This document shows positions 17,213-26,585 of a stretch of 64,000 nt of DNA, one piece after another. The notes under the pieces were generated by a model, which saw only the letters and a program-made list of their open reading frames with translations, searched no databases and was not told the origin of the DNA. Made by a program: the position numbers and the translations under genes. The stretch's first letter is position 1. The number at the start of each line of letters is the position of its first letter. This stretch comes from an uncultured Cohaesibacter sp. (GTDB lineage Bacteria > Pseudomonadota > Alphaproteobacteria > Rhizobiales > Cohaesibacteraceae), in the NCBI RefSeq assembly GCF_963664735.1, contig NZ_OY761553.1:3283001-3347000 (forward strand). The letters run 5' to 3'.

Positions 17213-17980
17213 CTATCTGGTCGCGCGGCGGCGATATCGTATTGTTTCAAATCGCGCTGCTCGCGCATCATACAAGATGAGGCGTCCAACGAGGCTTTCT
17301 CCCAAACCGACAATTTCCTTGATCACCTCCAAAGCCATCATGGAACCGATAACGCCCGTCAGGGCACCAAGAATTCCCGCTTCTGCACAGGCGGGTATGG
17401 CCCCAGGCGTCGGGCGATTAGGGAACAGATCCTTGTAACGTGGGTTGAGTTTTCCCTTCTCGTCACATTCATAGGGCTTTAGCGTGGTGATGGAGCCATC
17501 AAACATTCCCACCGCTCCGCTGATCAAGGGCTTGCAAGCCTGCTCGCAGAAGTCTGCCAGAAGATAGCGAGTATCAAAATTATCCGTTCCATCAACGACC
17601 AGATCGTAACCACTGAGCAGTGATGCCCCATTGGCTTCCTGAAGACGCACAGGATGGATTTCGAGTTCAACGTGAGGATTGATACGCTTGAGGCTTTTGG
17701 CAGCGCTGTCGACCTTCAGCGTGCCGACAGCATCGGTATCATGCAAGATCTGGCGTTGCAGGTTGGAAAGAGCCACCTGATCATCATCGACGACCCCGAG
17801 TGTGCCGACCCCTGCTGCGGCAAGATAGGCTAGAAGGGGCGAACCCAGCCCGCCAGCTCCGACAACAAGCACGTGCGCGGCTTTCAGTTTTTGCTGTCCC
17901 GGCCCGCCGACATCCTTGAGCAGGATATGACGCGCATAGCGTTCCAGTTCTTCACTGCTCAGCATGCTTGGCTCTCTCAA
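17213..17980 (-). CDS. moeB: MoeB/ThiF-family adenylyltransferase
   Basis: A 255-residue E1-like enzyme that adenylates the C-terminus of a ubiquitin-like sulfur carrier (MoaD or ThiS). It has the ATP-binding GAGGLGSPLLAYLAAAGVG (about 40-58), the DDDQVALSNLQRQ segment, VDGTDNFDTRYLL, and CAEAGILGALTGVIGSMMALE with the conserved Cys. Unlike E. coli MoeB it lacks the four zinc-binding cysteines: the CxxC before the LFP segment is replaced by NPRYKDLFP, and the protein ends RYRRRATR without a CxxC. This looks like the common alphaproteobacterial form. It follows the DUF2259 gene by 11 bases. Confidence 0.9.
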   Translation of the reverse strand: MREPSMLSSEELERYARHILLKDVGGPGQQKLKAAHVLVVGAGGLGSPLLAYLAAAGVGTLGVVDDDQVALSNLQRQILHDTDAVGTLKVDSAAKSLKRINPHVELEIHPVRLQEANGASLLSGYDLVVDGTDNFDTRYLLADFCEQACKPLISGAVGMFDGSITTLKPYECDEKGKLNPRYKDLFPNRPTPGAIPACAEAGILGALTGVIGSMMALEVIKEIVGLGESLVGRLILYDARAARFETIRYRRRATR

Positions 17981-17991
17981 TCAAAGGCTAA

Positions 17992-18735
17992 CTAAAAGGA
18001 AAATGGGACTGCGATATAGCGCAAGTCCTGCCCGTCATCAGTTTGGCTGAATACGCCCACAAGTGCCACAGCGTGGGTCTGTGCATCAACGCGCGTTGGT
18101 GCGAAGACGGCAGAAAGATGATAGTCCACCGGGCATCCTCGCGAACGCGGCGCAGACGTTTCGTCATGCAATTGGTTGACCTCGCCGGTTGGCGTCGTCA
18201 GGCTCAAAGAGAATCCCGTTACGGTGCCTCCACTCATTCCGCAGCCGGTCAGATCCTTAACTGCCTTGGTTTCCAGCTGCAGCGTATAAGGATTCGGCGC
18301 TTCGGAAAGCAGCGGCTGCGAGGTCTTCCTGAACCGCATCTCAGTTTTGTCACCAACTTCGCTTATGGGCGATGCCGCCAGAAGGACACCGGAATTGGAT
18401 ATCTGATATTGCTGCATGATGGGCGTCGCTTCAGAGAATGCCTTTACGCGGGCAACGATCGGGGTTTCCCCCTCCTCTTCAATGCGCACGCGAACCGGCG
18501 TATCAGGCACCCATTTGTCCGTTGCCAGATCAATAATGTAAATGTTGGAATAGGGATAATGGGGGCCGCCCTCAACACCGAATTCCTCAAAGGCGAAGTA
18601 ACGACCACGCTCATCATCTGAAAAACCGTGTGAGCGGAATTCGGCCGCATCACCGGCCATCGCGGCTCCTCCCAGCGCTGCACTCCCTGCAATCATCAAC
18701 GACAGAGCAAGACAGTTTGAAAGCCGGTTCATCAT
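17992..18735 (-). CDS. Secreted protein of the DUF2259 family
   Basis: A 247-residue protein with a signal peptide (NCLALSLMIAGSAALGG, cleavage after AAMAGD). After cleavage the mature protein begins with the family-typical pattern in which a Phe-Ser-Asp segment leads to FAFEEFGV and YSNIYIIDLATDKWV. Two cysteines (DLTGCGMSG and SRGCPVDYH) could form a disulfide. The function of the family is unknown; a periplasmic location is likely. It lies between cysK and moeB on the same strand but is separated from cysK by a strong terminator, so it probably forms a unit with moeB. Confidence 0.8.
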   Translation of the reverse strand: MMNRLSNCLALSLMIAGSAALGGAAMAGDAAEFRSHGFSDDERGRYFAFEEFGVEGGPHYPYSNIYIIDLATDKWVPDTPVRVRIEEEGETPIVARVKAFSEATPIMQQYQISNSGVLLAASPISEVGDKTEMRFRKTSQPLLSEAPNPYTLQLETKAVKDLTGCGMSGGTVTGFSLSLTTPTGEVNQLHDETSAPRSRGCPVDYHLSAVFAPTRVDAQTHAVALVGVFSQTDDGQDLRYIAVPFSF

Positions 18736-18828
18736 TTCACCATTCTGTTCAGATCATGAGTGTCCGCAAGCCTTTTGAATTGAGGCCAAGAGCGATTCGA
18801 TTCCACCTGCGAACCATATCACAGATCA

Positions 18829-18868
18829 TAAAAAGCCGTGGTCGGGAAATGAGTTCCCAGCCACGGCT
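18829..18868 (-). terminator. Intrinsic terminator after cysK
   Basis: AGCCGTGG (18834-18841) pairs with CCACGGCT (18861-18868), with an inner GGGAA/TTCCC stem (18844-18848 with 18854-18858). Read on the minus strand it is followed by TTTT, so it terminates cysK transcription. Confidence 0.85.
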
Positions 18869-18913
18869 CTCGCAATTTTAAAAATTTCGGATCTTTAACG
18901 AATAAGGTTTTGC

Positions 18914-19888
18914 TTATTCTCCGATACCATCGAACAAGGCGGTGGACAGATAGCGCTCGGCAAAGCTTGGGATGATGATGACGATATTTTTGCCAGCATA
19001 CTCTTCACGTTTGCCCAGTTCGATAGCGGCTGCCAGGGCTGCACCAGATGAAATCCCGACCGGCACACCTTCCGTGCGGGCCAGTTCACGCGAGAAGGCG
19101 AAGGCATCGTCGTTGGAAACGGGGACCACTTCGTCGATCAGGCTGGTATCCAGCACATCGGGAACAAATCCTGCACCAATGCCCTGAATCTTGTGCGGGC
19201 CCGGTTTGCCACCGGACAGAACAGGACTATCAGCAGGTTCAACCGCGATGATCTTCACTTCAGGTTTACGCGCCTTCAGTTCAGATCCTACACCGGTGAT
19301 GGTGCCACCTGTGCCCACGCCGGAGACCAGAGCGTCCACTTCGCCGTTGGTGTCGTTCCAGATTTCTACAGCAGTTGTGTTGCGGTGAATTTCCGGGTTT
19401 GCCGGATTCTGGAACTGCTGCGGAATGACGGCATTGTCAATTTCCTTCACAAGCTCTTCAGCACGCGCAATGGCGCCTTTCATGCCTTTCGGCCCTTCGG
19501 TAAGCGCCAGCTCTGCGCCGAGATAGGCGAACATCTTGCGGCGTTCGATGGACATGGTTTCCGGCATGACCAGAATAAGGCGATAGCCTTTAGCTGCCGC
19601 AGTGAAAGCAAGAGCAATACCGGTGTTACCAGATGTTGGTTCGATAAGGGTGGTTTTGCCCGGCTCGATCTTGCCTTCTGCTTCCATCGCTTCGATCATA
19701 TTGACGCCAATACGATCCTTAACGCTGGAGAGCGGGTTGAAAAACTCAAGTTTACCAAGCAGATTTGCCTTTACGCCATGTTTGGCAGCAAGCTTGTCGA
19801 AGCGCACCAGTGGCGTGTTGCCGATGGTGTCGATAATGGAGTCATAGATGCGGCCGCGGCCTTCGGTTTTCTTTGGAGTGTGAGCCAT
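18914..19888 (-). CDS. cysK: Cysteine synthase A (O-acetylserine sulfhydrylase)
   Basis: A 324-residue PLP enzyme that makes L-cysteine from O-acetylserine and sulfide. PLP-binding Lys is in [14 protein letters not shown]; the substrate loop is [12 protein letters not shown]; the phosphate-binding loop is [25 protein letters not shown] follows near the C-terminus. The ATG at 19888 ([12 protein letters not shown]) has GAGG nine bases upstream and is preferred over an in-frame start at 19936. It has its own terminator and no co-directional partner close by. Confidence 0.96.
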   Translation of the reverse strand: MAHTPKKTEGRGRIYDSIIDTIGNTPLVRFDKLAAKHGVKANLLGKLEFFNPLSSVKDRIGVNMIEAMEAEGKIEPGKTTLIEPTSGNTGIALAFTAAAKGYRLILVMPETMSIERRKMFAYLGAELALTEGPKGMKGAIARAEELVKEIDNAVIPQQFQNPANPEIHRNTTAVEIWNDTNGEVDALVSGVGTGGTITGVGSELKARKPEVKIIAVEPADSPVLSGGKPGPHKIQGIGAGFVPDVLDTSLIDEVVPVSNDDAFAFSRELARTEGVPVGISSGAALAAAIELGKREEYAGKNIVIIIPSFAERYLSTALFDGIGE

Positions 19889-20158
19889 AATGGAACCTCG
19901 CAATTGGAAACATCGCGCATCCTGTCTAGCCGGCATTGGAAGCTTCGGCGAGTGGGCGGATATTCTTCTCTAACACTAAATCTCTTGGGCATAATGTAGG
20001 TAATTCGGAGTGCAACTGCGAGAAATCCTGTACCAACTTGCGGCAGAGAAGAGAAAAAAGTACCTAATTAACGTGGTCACAATAGAAACTTCACCCCACG
20101 AAGCAAAACTGACTTCGCAAGGTAAGAAAATTATTCTACATTTTGGCGTTTCCCGCCT

Positions 20159-20626
20159 TCACTTCTTTTTGTGACCGGTGGAGCCGAAGCCGCCTTTTCC
20201 GCGCTCGGTTTCATCAAGGCTTTCCACTTCAATGACCTTCATGTGCAGAACCGGAGCAATAACCATCTGGGCGATGCGCATGCCGCGCTCAACGGTGAAA
20301 TCCTCCTCACCGTGATTGATCATCAGGATTTTCACTTCACCGCGATAATCGGAATCGATGGTGCCGGGCGTGTTCAGCAGGGTGACACCGAATTTGAGCG
20401 CGAGACCGGAGCGTGGCCGAATCTGGGCTTCAAAGCCGCGTTCCATAGCCATGCAGAAGCCGGTAGGGACAAGGGCGCGCCCACCACTTGCCTTAAGAAT
20501 AATCGGCTCGTCAGTCGGGTTGGCGGCCTGAATATCAAGGCCTGCGGCTTCCTTGCTTTGATAGCTTGGCAGATCCAGCCCCTCGAAATGATCAAGCGGC
20601 ATAATGCTAAGGCGTGGTTTGGCCAT
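20159..20626 (-). CDS. dut: Deoxyuridine 5'-triphosphate nucleotidohydrolase
   Basis: A 155-residue trimeric dUTPase that hydrolyses dUTP to dUMP, keeping uracil out of DNA. The five family motifs are visible: [36 protein letters not shown] and the C-terminal [10 protein letters not shown]. The start at 20626 has GGGAGGA six bases upstream, clearly deciding it over a longer frame. It is the last gene of ubiE-ubiB-coaBC-dut, 48 bases after coaBC. Confidence 0.97.
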   Translation of the reverse strand: MAKPRLSIMPLDHFEGLDLPSYQSKEAAGLDIQAANPTDEPIILKASGGRALVPTGFCMAMERGFEAQIRPRSGLALKFGVTLLNTPGTIDSDYRGEVKILMINHGEEDFTVERGMRIAQMVIAPVLHMKVIEVESLDETERGKGGFGSTGHKKK

Positions 20627-20674
20627 GTTAATCCTCCCCAAGGGGTTGTTGAGGCAGATCTGCCCTGCCAATTC

Positions 20675-21892
20675 TCAGACTTCGATGCTCTCTTCAAGCG
20701 CTTCACCAATGCGGGCAATGAGACGGGTAGCAACTTCCTGCTTGCTCATATCCTGCCAAGCCTCAATGCTATCGGAGCGGATAATCTTGATCATGTTGTG
20801 ATCGCCGCCCATGATACCGGTCTGAGGTGACACATCGTTGGCAATAATCCAGTCAACACCCTTTTTCGCCAGCTTTTTGGTCGCATTCTCTTCAAGATTC
20901 TGCGTTTCAGCCGCAAAACCGACAACCAGCTTGGGCCGTTTGTCCGGATGGGTGCCGACAAATTTGGCTATATCCGGGTTTTCTTTAAATTGAAGAGCGG
21001 GGAAGGTTCCATCGGCCTGCTTCTTGATCTTCTCTGCACCCTCGTTGGCAACATGCCAATCAGCAACCGCGGCTGCCATGATGGCCACATCAGCGGGAAG
21101 ATGTTCGCTAACGGCTTCGAGCATCTGGCGTGCAGTCTCAACCCTGATCACTTCGACCCCCTTGGGCGGGTCGATGGCAACAGGGCCGGAAACGATGGTT
21201 ACGCGTGCGCCTGCGTCTCTTGCCGCGGCGGCAAGGGCATAACCCTGCTTGCCAGAGGATCGGTTGGCGATGTAGCGCACCGGATCGATCGGCTCATGGG
21301 TGGGGCCGGCGGTGATCAGCACATGCCTGCCGGCAAGCGGTTTGGGGCTGTCATCGAGCAGGACCTTGATATGGGTGAGAATCTCTTCCGGTTCGCTGAG
21401 GCGGCCCGGTCCTTCCTCATTGCACGCCATCATGCCAACAGCCGGACCGACAAAATGCAGGCCATCCTTCGCAAGGGTGGCCAGATTTCGCTGGGTTGCC
21501 GGATGGTACCACATGCGCACATTCATCGCCGGAGCCACCAACACAGGCTTGTCTGTTGCCAGTAGGGCCGTGCTGGCCAGATCATCGGCAATGCCATTGG
21601 CCATCTTGGCGATGAGATTGGCGGTTGCGGGTGCGACCACCACCAGATCGGCAGCGCGGGACAGCTCGATATGGCCGATTTCGCTTTCGCGCGTTAAGTC
21701 AAACAGCTCGGTCAGCACTGGTTTGCCCGTCAGCGTGGCAATGGTCAGGGGCGCGACAAATTCGGTCGCAGCCTTTGTCATGATGACCTGAACGCCAGCG
21801 CCCTCCTTCAGCAACAGACGGATGATATCGAGCGCCTTGAAGGCGGCTATGCCACCTGAGATGACGAGCAGGATACGCTTGTTGGCAAGCAT
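20675..21892 (-). CDS. coaBC: Bifunctional phosphopantothenoylcysteine decarboxylase / phosphopantothenate-cysteine ligase
   Basis: A 405-residue two-domain enzyme catalysing two consecutive steps of coenzyme A synthesis. The N-terminal flavoprotein decarboxylase (about 1-190) has GGIAAFKALDIIRLL, ATANLIAKMANGIADDLAST and PAMNVRMW. The C-terminal ligase (about 195-400) has TAGPTHEPIDPVRYIANRSSGK, which binds the nucleotide, and MAAAVADWHV. It sits between ubiB (12 bases upstream) and dut. Confidence 0.97.
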   Translation of the reverse strand: MLANKRILLVISGGIAAFKALDIIRLLLKEGAGVQVIMTKAATEFVAPLTIATLTGKPVLTELFDLTRESEIGHIELSRAADLVVVAPATANLIAKMANGIADDLASTALLATDKPVLVAPAMNVRMWYHPATQRNLATLAKDGLHFVGPAVGMMACNEEGPGRLSEPEEILTHIKVLLDDSPKPLAGRHVLITAGPTHEPIDPVRYIANRSSGKQGYALAAAARDAGARVTIVSGPVAIDPPKGVEVIRVETARQMLEAVSEHLPADVAIMAAAVADWHVANEGAEKIKKQADGTFPALQFKENPDIAKFVGTHPDKRPKLVVGFAAETQNLEENATKKLAKKGVDWIIANDVSPQTGIMGGDHNMIKIIRSDSIEAWQDMSKQEVATRLIARIGEALEESIEV

Positions 21893-21903
21893 GGGAATCT
21901 CTC

Positions 21904-23490
21904 CTAACTCCAGATACGAATGGCAATGGCGGCGAGGGCAAGGGCAATGACCCAGAGGGCTAAACGGCCCGACCGGCTCTGTCGCGCTTCTGCCTTGCCT
22001 ATAGCTGAAACCGTTTCGGCATCGAGACGAAGACCGTCACGACCCATTTCATCAAAGCTGTTGGACAAGCGTTCGGCCCGGCGCGCCATTTCGGGCAATT
22101 GCGCCGAAAGCGTACCAAGCACCGTCAGGCCTTCGGCCATTTCGCGGGCCTTGGCAACAGGACCGAGATTTTTCTCCATCCAGCTTTTCACCACCGGCTC
22201 GGAGGTGTTCCACAGATTGAGGCTGTCGTCGAGCATACGCGCGACCCCTTCGGCCACAACCATTGTCTTTTGCAAAAGGATCAGCTCGGTGCGGGTGGCC
22301 ATGCCGAACAGTTCGGTGAATTCAAACAATTGCTGCAACAGGCCCGCCATGGAGATTTCGGCGGAATCCCGCCCATGAATCGGCTCGCCGATGGAGCGCA
22401 GTGCCTGCGCGAAAGTATCGACGTCCTGACTTGAGGGGACATAGCCCGCCTCGAAATGCACCATCGAGACGCGGCGATAATCGCGCTTGATGAAGCCATA
22501 GAGAATTTCGGCCAGAAACCGCTGTTCCTTCATACCGAGCCGCCCCATGATGCCGAAATCCACGGCCACCAGCTTGCCGTCGGTCCCAAGGAACAGATTG
22601 CCCGGATGCATGTCCGCATGAAAGAAGCCGTCGCGCAGGGCGTGGCGCAGAAAAGACTGAATAACCGTGCGGCCAAGCTCGCTCAAGTCATGGCCGGAAG
22701 CTTTCAGCGCTTTCATGTCATTGAGCTTGATGCCGTCGATCCATTCCATGGTCATGACGGTTTTTTCCGACTTGCTCCAGTAGATGGTCGGTACGCGGAA
22801 ATGTTCATCTCCGGCGCAGTTCTCGCCCATTTCACTCATGGCCGCGGCTTCAAGGCGCAGATCCATTTCCAGCCGGATCGATTGGGCCAGCGTATCGACC
22901 ACACCCACGGGCTTGAGCCGTCGGGAGGGCACATGGACAGCCTCGATCAGCCGGGCGGCAAGATAGAAGCTGGCCAGATCATCCTGAAAACGCTGGGCGA
23001 TATTGGGGCGCAGGATCTTGACGGCAACATCCTTACGCTCACCGCTTGCGTCAACAAAGGTGGCGCGGTGCACCTGGGCAATGGAGGCCGCAGCGATTGG
23101 CTCGGAGAAACTTTCAAACAGCACTTCAACCGGCTTGCCCAAGGCTTCTTCTACCGCCTTTTTGGCTTCCTTCATGCTGAAAGCGGGAACCCTATCCTGC
23201 AACGCAGTCAAAGCCTGCGCCAGCTCAGGACCGACCAGATCGGGACGGGTTGCCAGAAACTGGCCCATCTTGACATAGCTTGGCCCGAGCCGGTTGAGCG
23301 CAGCGCTTAACCGTTCGCCCTTGTTACGCTGGGAAGCATTCTTGCGCTCGAACAGCTTGATGAAGGCAATAGCGATACGCGGCCCGGTTGGCAGATCCGC
23401 TGGGGGCTCGATGATGGAGAAAACCCCTTCGCGAGCCAGAATATAGCCCGTATGCACAAGGCGAAGCAGAGCAGATGACGCACCAATCAT
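21904..23490 (-). CDS. ubiB: Ubiquinone biosynthesis kinase-like protein UbiB
   Basis: A 528-residue member of the ABC1/ADCK atypical kinase family needed for ubiquinone synthesis, attached to the inner membrane. It has the KxGQ motif (SYVKMGQFLATRPDLV), the Ala-rich loop AAASIAQVHRA, catalytic HADMHPGNLF and the DFG-like VAVDFGIMGRLG. A hydrophobic C-terminal anchor (LALWVIALALAAIAIRIW) closes the protein. The gene follows ubiE by 16 bases, placing two ubiquinone genes in one operon with coaBC and dut. Confidence 0.96.
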   Translation of the reverse strand: MIGASSALLRLVHTGYILAREGVFSIIEPPADLPTGPRIAIAFIKLFERKNASQRNKGERLSAALNRLGPSYVKMGQFLATRPDLVGPELAQALTALQDRVPAFSMKEAKKAVEEALGKPVEVLFESFSEPIAAASIAQVHRATFVDASGERKDVAVKILRPNIAQRFQDDLASFYLAARLIEAVHVPSRRLKPVGVVDTLAQSIRLEMDLRLEAAAMSEMGENCAGDEHFRVPTIYWSKSEKTVMTMEWIDGIKLNDMKALKASGHDLSELGRTVIQSFLRHALRDGFFHADMHPGNLFLGTDGKLVAVDFGIMGRLGMKEQRFLAEILYGFIKRDYRRVSMVHFEAGYVPSSQDVDTFAQALRSIGEPIHGRDSAEISMAGLLQQLFEFTELFGMATRTELILLQKTMVVAEGVARMLDDSLNLWNTSEPVVKSWMEKNLGPVAKAREMAEGLTVLGTLSAQLPEMARRAERLSNSFDEMGRDGLRLDAETVSAIGKAEARQSRSGRLALWVIALALAAIAIRIWS

Positions 23491-23506
23491 GATCCAGTTC
23501 CGTTCC

Positions 23507-24298
23507 TTAAAGCTTCCAGCCCGAATGCATGGCGGTGATACCGCCTGTCATGTTGCGATAGGTCACCTGTTGGAAACCGGCGTCCTCGATCATCATCTTG
23601 AAGCGCGCCTTGTTGGGGAATTTGCGGATTGACTGGACGAAATATTCATAGCTTTCCCTGTCGCCAGTGACGACATCGCCAATGGCCGGAATCGCATTGA
23701 AGGAAAAGAGATCATAGGCCTTGTCGAGCAAGGGCATGTCGACATTGGAAAATTCAAGACACATGAAGCGCCCACCCCGCTTGAGCACACGATAGGCCTC
23801 GGCCAGCGCCTTGTCGATGCGTGGCACATTGCGGATACCATAGGCGATGGTGTAGGCATCGAAGCTATTGTCTTCAAACGGCAGGTCTTCGGCGTTGCCT
23901 TCGACAAACTCCAGATTGTCGATAAGGCCGTTTTCCTTTGCCCGATCTTTGCCGACAGCAAGCATGGAGCCATTGATATCAAAAACCGTGCATTGGGCAT
24001 TGTTGCGCGAACGCTCAACCACACGGAAAGAGATATCGCCGGTGCCACCGGCCACATCGAGCAGCTTGAACGACACACGTCCACTCTGGGGCGGATTGAG
24101 CCAAGCCACAAAGGCATCTTTCCAGAGCCGATGCATACCGCCACTCATCAGATCATTCATGACGTCATAACGATCGGCCACATGATGGAACACCTGATTG
24201 ACCCGCGGCTGCTTTTCACCTTCTCCGACTTGTTCAAAACCGAAAGACGTGGCCATTTCCGTGACTTTTTCCGTGCGCTCTTTGTTTTGTGCCACCAT
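23507..24298 (-). CDS. ubiE: Ubiquinone/menaquinone biosynthesis C-methyltransferase
   Basis: A 263-residue SAM-dependent methyltransferase that C-methylates the quinone ring. Signatures are [20 protein letters not shown], the SAM loop [33 protein letters not shown] and MCLEFS. It ends in the usual [12 protein letters not shown]. The start at 24298 gives a slightly long N-terminus; a second Met at residue 15 is an alternative. It is the first gene of a minus-strand operon, divergent from an aminotransferase gene and mutM. Confidence 0.97.
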   Translation of the reverse strand: MVAQNKERTEKVTEMATSFGFEQVGEGEKQPRVNQVFHHVADRYDVMNDLMSGGMHRLWKDAFVAWLNPPQSGRVSFKLLDVAGGTGDISFRVVERSRNNAQCTVFDINGSMLAVGKDRAKENGLIDNLEFVEGNAEDLPFEDNSFDAYTIAYGIRNVPRIDKALAEAYRVLKRGGRFMCLEFSNVDMPLLDKAYDLFSFNAIPAIGDVVTGDRESYEYFVQSIRKFPNKARFKMMIEDAGFQQVTYRNMTGGITAMHSGWKL

Positions 24299-24464
24299 TA
24301 TCTACATCCTGCGCTCGACCCGATCAGGGAGCGGTTGTCATTTCTTTTCCGCCGGACAATAGCCCATCTTCATCCTAAATGCCATGTTTCGAAATGGCTT
24401 TTCTTGTGTTGCTTTCGTCCCATTGCTAGGTTGGCATTCTTGTATTTCACAAGCGGAGGATAGC

Positions 24465-25640
24465 ATGGACATCGACAAGATCAGAGCCGAAACGCCGGGC
24501 CTCAAGAATGGCATTCATCTGATGGCTTGCGGGTCGGCACTGGCACCGCAGCCAGTAATCGATACGGTCATGCAATTTCTGGAGCTGGAAGCTCAACTGG
24601 GCGGCTACGAAGCCCACAGCCAACAAGCCGAAGAGCTCGACGGTGTTTATGATTCCGTTGCCCGGCTTATCGGCGCCAACCGTCATGAGATAGCCATTCT
24701 GGAAAACGCAACAGCCGCCTGGTGTCAGGCATTCTATGCTCTTCCGCTCAAGAAAGGGGACCGCGTTATTACCTGCCAAGCCGAATATGCGGCCAACTAT
24801 GTGGCTTTTCTTCAGAGGCAGAAGAGAGACGGGATCGTCATCGATGTGGTGCCCAACGATGAAAGCGGTGCCGTTGACACGAAGGCTCTGGAAGGCATGA
24901 TCACGGACAGGACCGCCCTCATTGCCATGACTTGGGTACCCACCAACGGTGGCTTGGTGAATCCGGCAGCCAAAGTCGGCTCGATTGCCAACAAGCATGG
25001 CGTGCCCTATCTACTGGATGCCTGTCAGGCGGTTGGGCAAATGCCTGTTGATGTGAAGCTGCTTCAATGTGACTTCCTCTCGGCGACCGGCCGCAAGTTT
25101 CTGCGCGGACCGAGAGGCACTGGTTTTCTCTATATTCGAGACAAATGGCTGGAAACTCTTGAGCCCGTCATGCTCGACCATTTCGGAGCCCCATGGGTCA
25201 CGCGGGAGAGTTATGCCCTTCGAGCCGACGCCCGCCGGTTTGAGAACTGGGAAAACAACTATGCATTGCGTGCTGGTCTCAAGGTCGCTTGTGATTATGC
25301 ACTATCGATCGGCCTTGAGGCGATCCAAAAACGGGTGACCGAGCTCGCCTGCTATTTCAGAGACCGCATTGCGGAGCTAAAAGGGGCCAAAGTCCATGAC
25401 ATTGGAACGCAGAAATGCGCAATCGTCAGTTTCACAATAGAAGGGCTGGAACCCCGCCTCACGGTCGCCTTATTGCGGCAGCAGGGTATTGCAATCGGGG
25501 CTTCCAACCCGGAGAGCACGCGGCTCGACGCCGAGGCTCGCAATCTTCCGGTTATGCTGAGAGCTGCACCCCATTATTACAACAACAGAGCCGACATTGA
25601 CGCTGCCGTGGCCGCGCTCAAAGCGCTCATCAGGACCTGA
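24465..25640 (+). CDS. Class V aminotransferase-fold PLP enzyme (cysteine desulfurase/EgtE-like)
   Basis: A 391-residue fold-type I PLP enzyme. The PLP-binding Lys is in SATGRKFLRGPRGTGFLYI (about 212-230), preceded by the cofactor-contact segment PYLLDACQAVGQMPVD. The family includes cysteine desulfurases, selenocysteine lyases, isopenicillin-N-epimerase-like proteins and the ergothioneine C-S lyase EgtE; the sequence does not let me choose among them. There is no neighbouring iron-sulfur or ergothioneine gene. GGAGGA four bases before ATG 24465 decides the start. It ends three bases before mutM, so it is co-transcribed with it. Confidence 0.85.
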   Translation: MDIDKIRAETPGLKNGIHLMACGSALAPQPVIDTVMQFLELEAQLGGYEAHSQQAEELDGVYDSVARLIGANRHEIAILENATAAWCQAFYALPLKKGDRVITCQAEYAANYVAFLQRQKRDGIVIDVVPNDESGAVDTKALEGMITDRTALIAMTWVPTNGGLVNPAAKVGSIANKHGVPYLLDACQAVGQMPVDVKLLQCDFLSATGRKFLRGPRGTGFLYIRDKWLETLEPVMLDHFGAPWVTRESYALRADARRFENWENNYALRAGLKVACDYALSIGLEAIQKRVTELACYFRDRIAELKGAKVHDIGTQKCAIVSFTIEGLEPRLTVALLRQQGIAIGASNPESTRLDAEARNLPVMLRAAPHYYNNRADIDAAVAALKALIRT

Positions 25641-25643
25641 AAC

Positions 25644-26531
25644 ATGCCCGAATTGCCAGAGGTGGAAACGGTCAGGCGCGGCCTTCAGCCGGTGCTTGAA
25701 AACGCCACCATTGAACGCGCTGAAATCCGACGTGAGAATCTGAGATTCCCCTTCCCCGATCAACTCGCTGTGCGGCTGGCCGGGCGACAGGTTGTTGGTC
25801 TGGGACGTCGGGCAAAATATCTGCTCGCCGATCTGGACGACGGCACGGTGCTGGTCATGCATCTGGGCATGTCGGGTTCTTTTCGCGTTGTCAGCAAGCA
25901 AGAGCAGCATCTGATTGGTGAGGAAAGCTTTCACATTGCCCGAGGCAAACGGCCCCAGCATGACCATGTGGTGCTTCATCTGACCTCAGGCGCTTCAATC
26001 CTTTATAATGATCCGCGCCGCTTCGGCTTTTTTGATCTCATCGAACGCGTGTCTCTGGCCGAGCATCCCTATTTTGCCAAACTGGGCGTTGAGCCAGTTG
26101 GCAATAGCTTGAGTGCCGATTATCTGGCAGAGAAATTCGCAGGCAAGAAGACACCGCTCAAGTCTGCGCTGCTCGACCAGCACATCATTGCCGGACTTGG
26201 CAATATCTATGTCTGCGAAGCACTGTTCCGCGCAGGTCTTGACCCGAGGCGCGCGGCGGGCAGCCTCGTTACCAAAAGCGGCAGACCATCGGCAAAACTT
26301 GTTTTGCTGACCGATGAGATCCGCGCCACTATCGCCGAAGCCATCGCCGCAGGTGGTTCGACCTTGCGTGACCACACCAGAGCCGATGGCAGCCTTGGCT
26401 ATTTCCAGCATAGCTTCAAGGTCTATGACCGGGAAGGCAGCCTCTGCCCTAAAGAGGGATGTGGCGGCACCATAGAGCGTATCACGCAAAGCGGCCGATC
26501 GACCTTCTTCTGCGCAAAATGCCAAAAATAA
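25644..26531 (+). CDS. mutM: Formamidopyrimidine-DNA glycosylase
   Basis: A 295-residue bifunctional glycosylase/AP lyase removing 8-oxoguanine and Fapy lesions. The catalytic N-terminal [14 protein letters not shown] (Pro2 nucleophile, Glu3) is intact, the conserved Lys is in [10 protein letters not shown], and the helix-two-turn-helix has [18 protein letters not shown]. The C-terminal zinc finger is complete (CPKEGCGG ... FFCAKCQ). It follows the aminotransferase gene by three bases and is convergent with argB. Confidence 0.98.
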   Translation: MPELPEVETVRRGLQPVLENATIERAEIRRENLRFPFPDQLAVRLAGRQVVGLGRRAKYLLADLDDGTVLVMHLGMSGSFRVVSKQEQHLIGEESFHIARGKRPQHDHVVLHLTSGASILYNDPRRFGFFDLIERVSLAEHPYFAKLGVEPVGNSLSADYLAEKFAGKKTPLKSALLDQHIIAGLGNIYVCEALFRAGLDPRRAAGSLVTKSGRPSAKLVLLTDEIRATIAEAIAAGGSTLRDHTRADGSLGYFQHSFKVYDREGSLCPKEGCGGTIERITQSGRSTFFCAKCQK

Positions 26532-26549
26532 AGGGGCGCAAGCGCCCCT
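26523..26549 (-). terminator. Intrinsic terminator after argB
   Basis: AGGGGCGC (26532-26539) pairs with GCGCCCCT (26542-26549), the innermost pair probably open. On the minus strand it is followed by TTATTTTTGG, fitting termination of argB just past the mutM stop codon. Confidence 0.65.
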
Positions 26550-26585
26550 CAATTCGGCTTCCAAATTGGAATGTTCTTCACCTAA

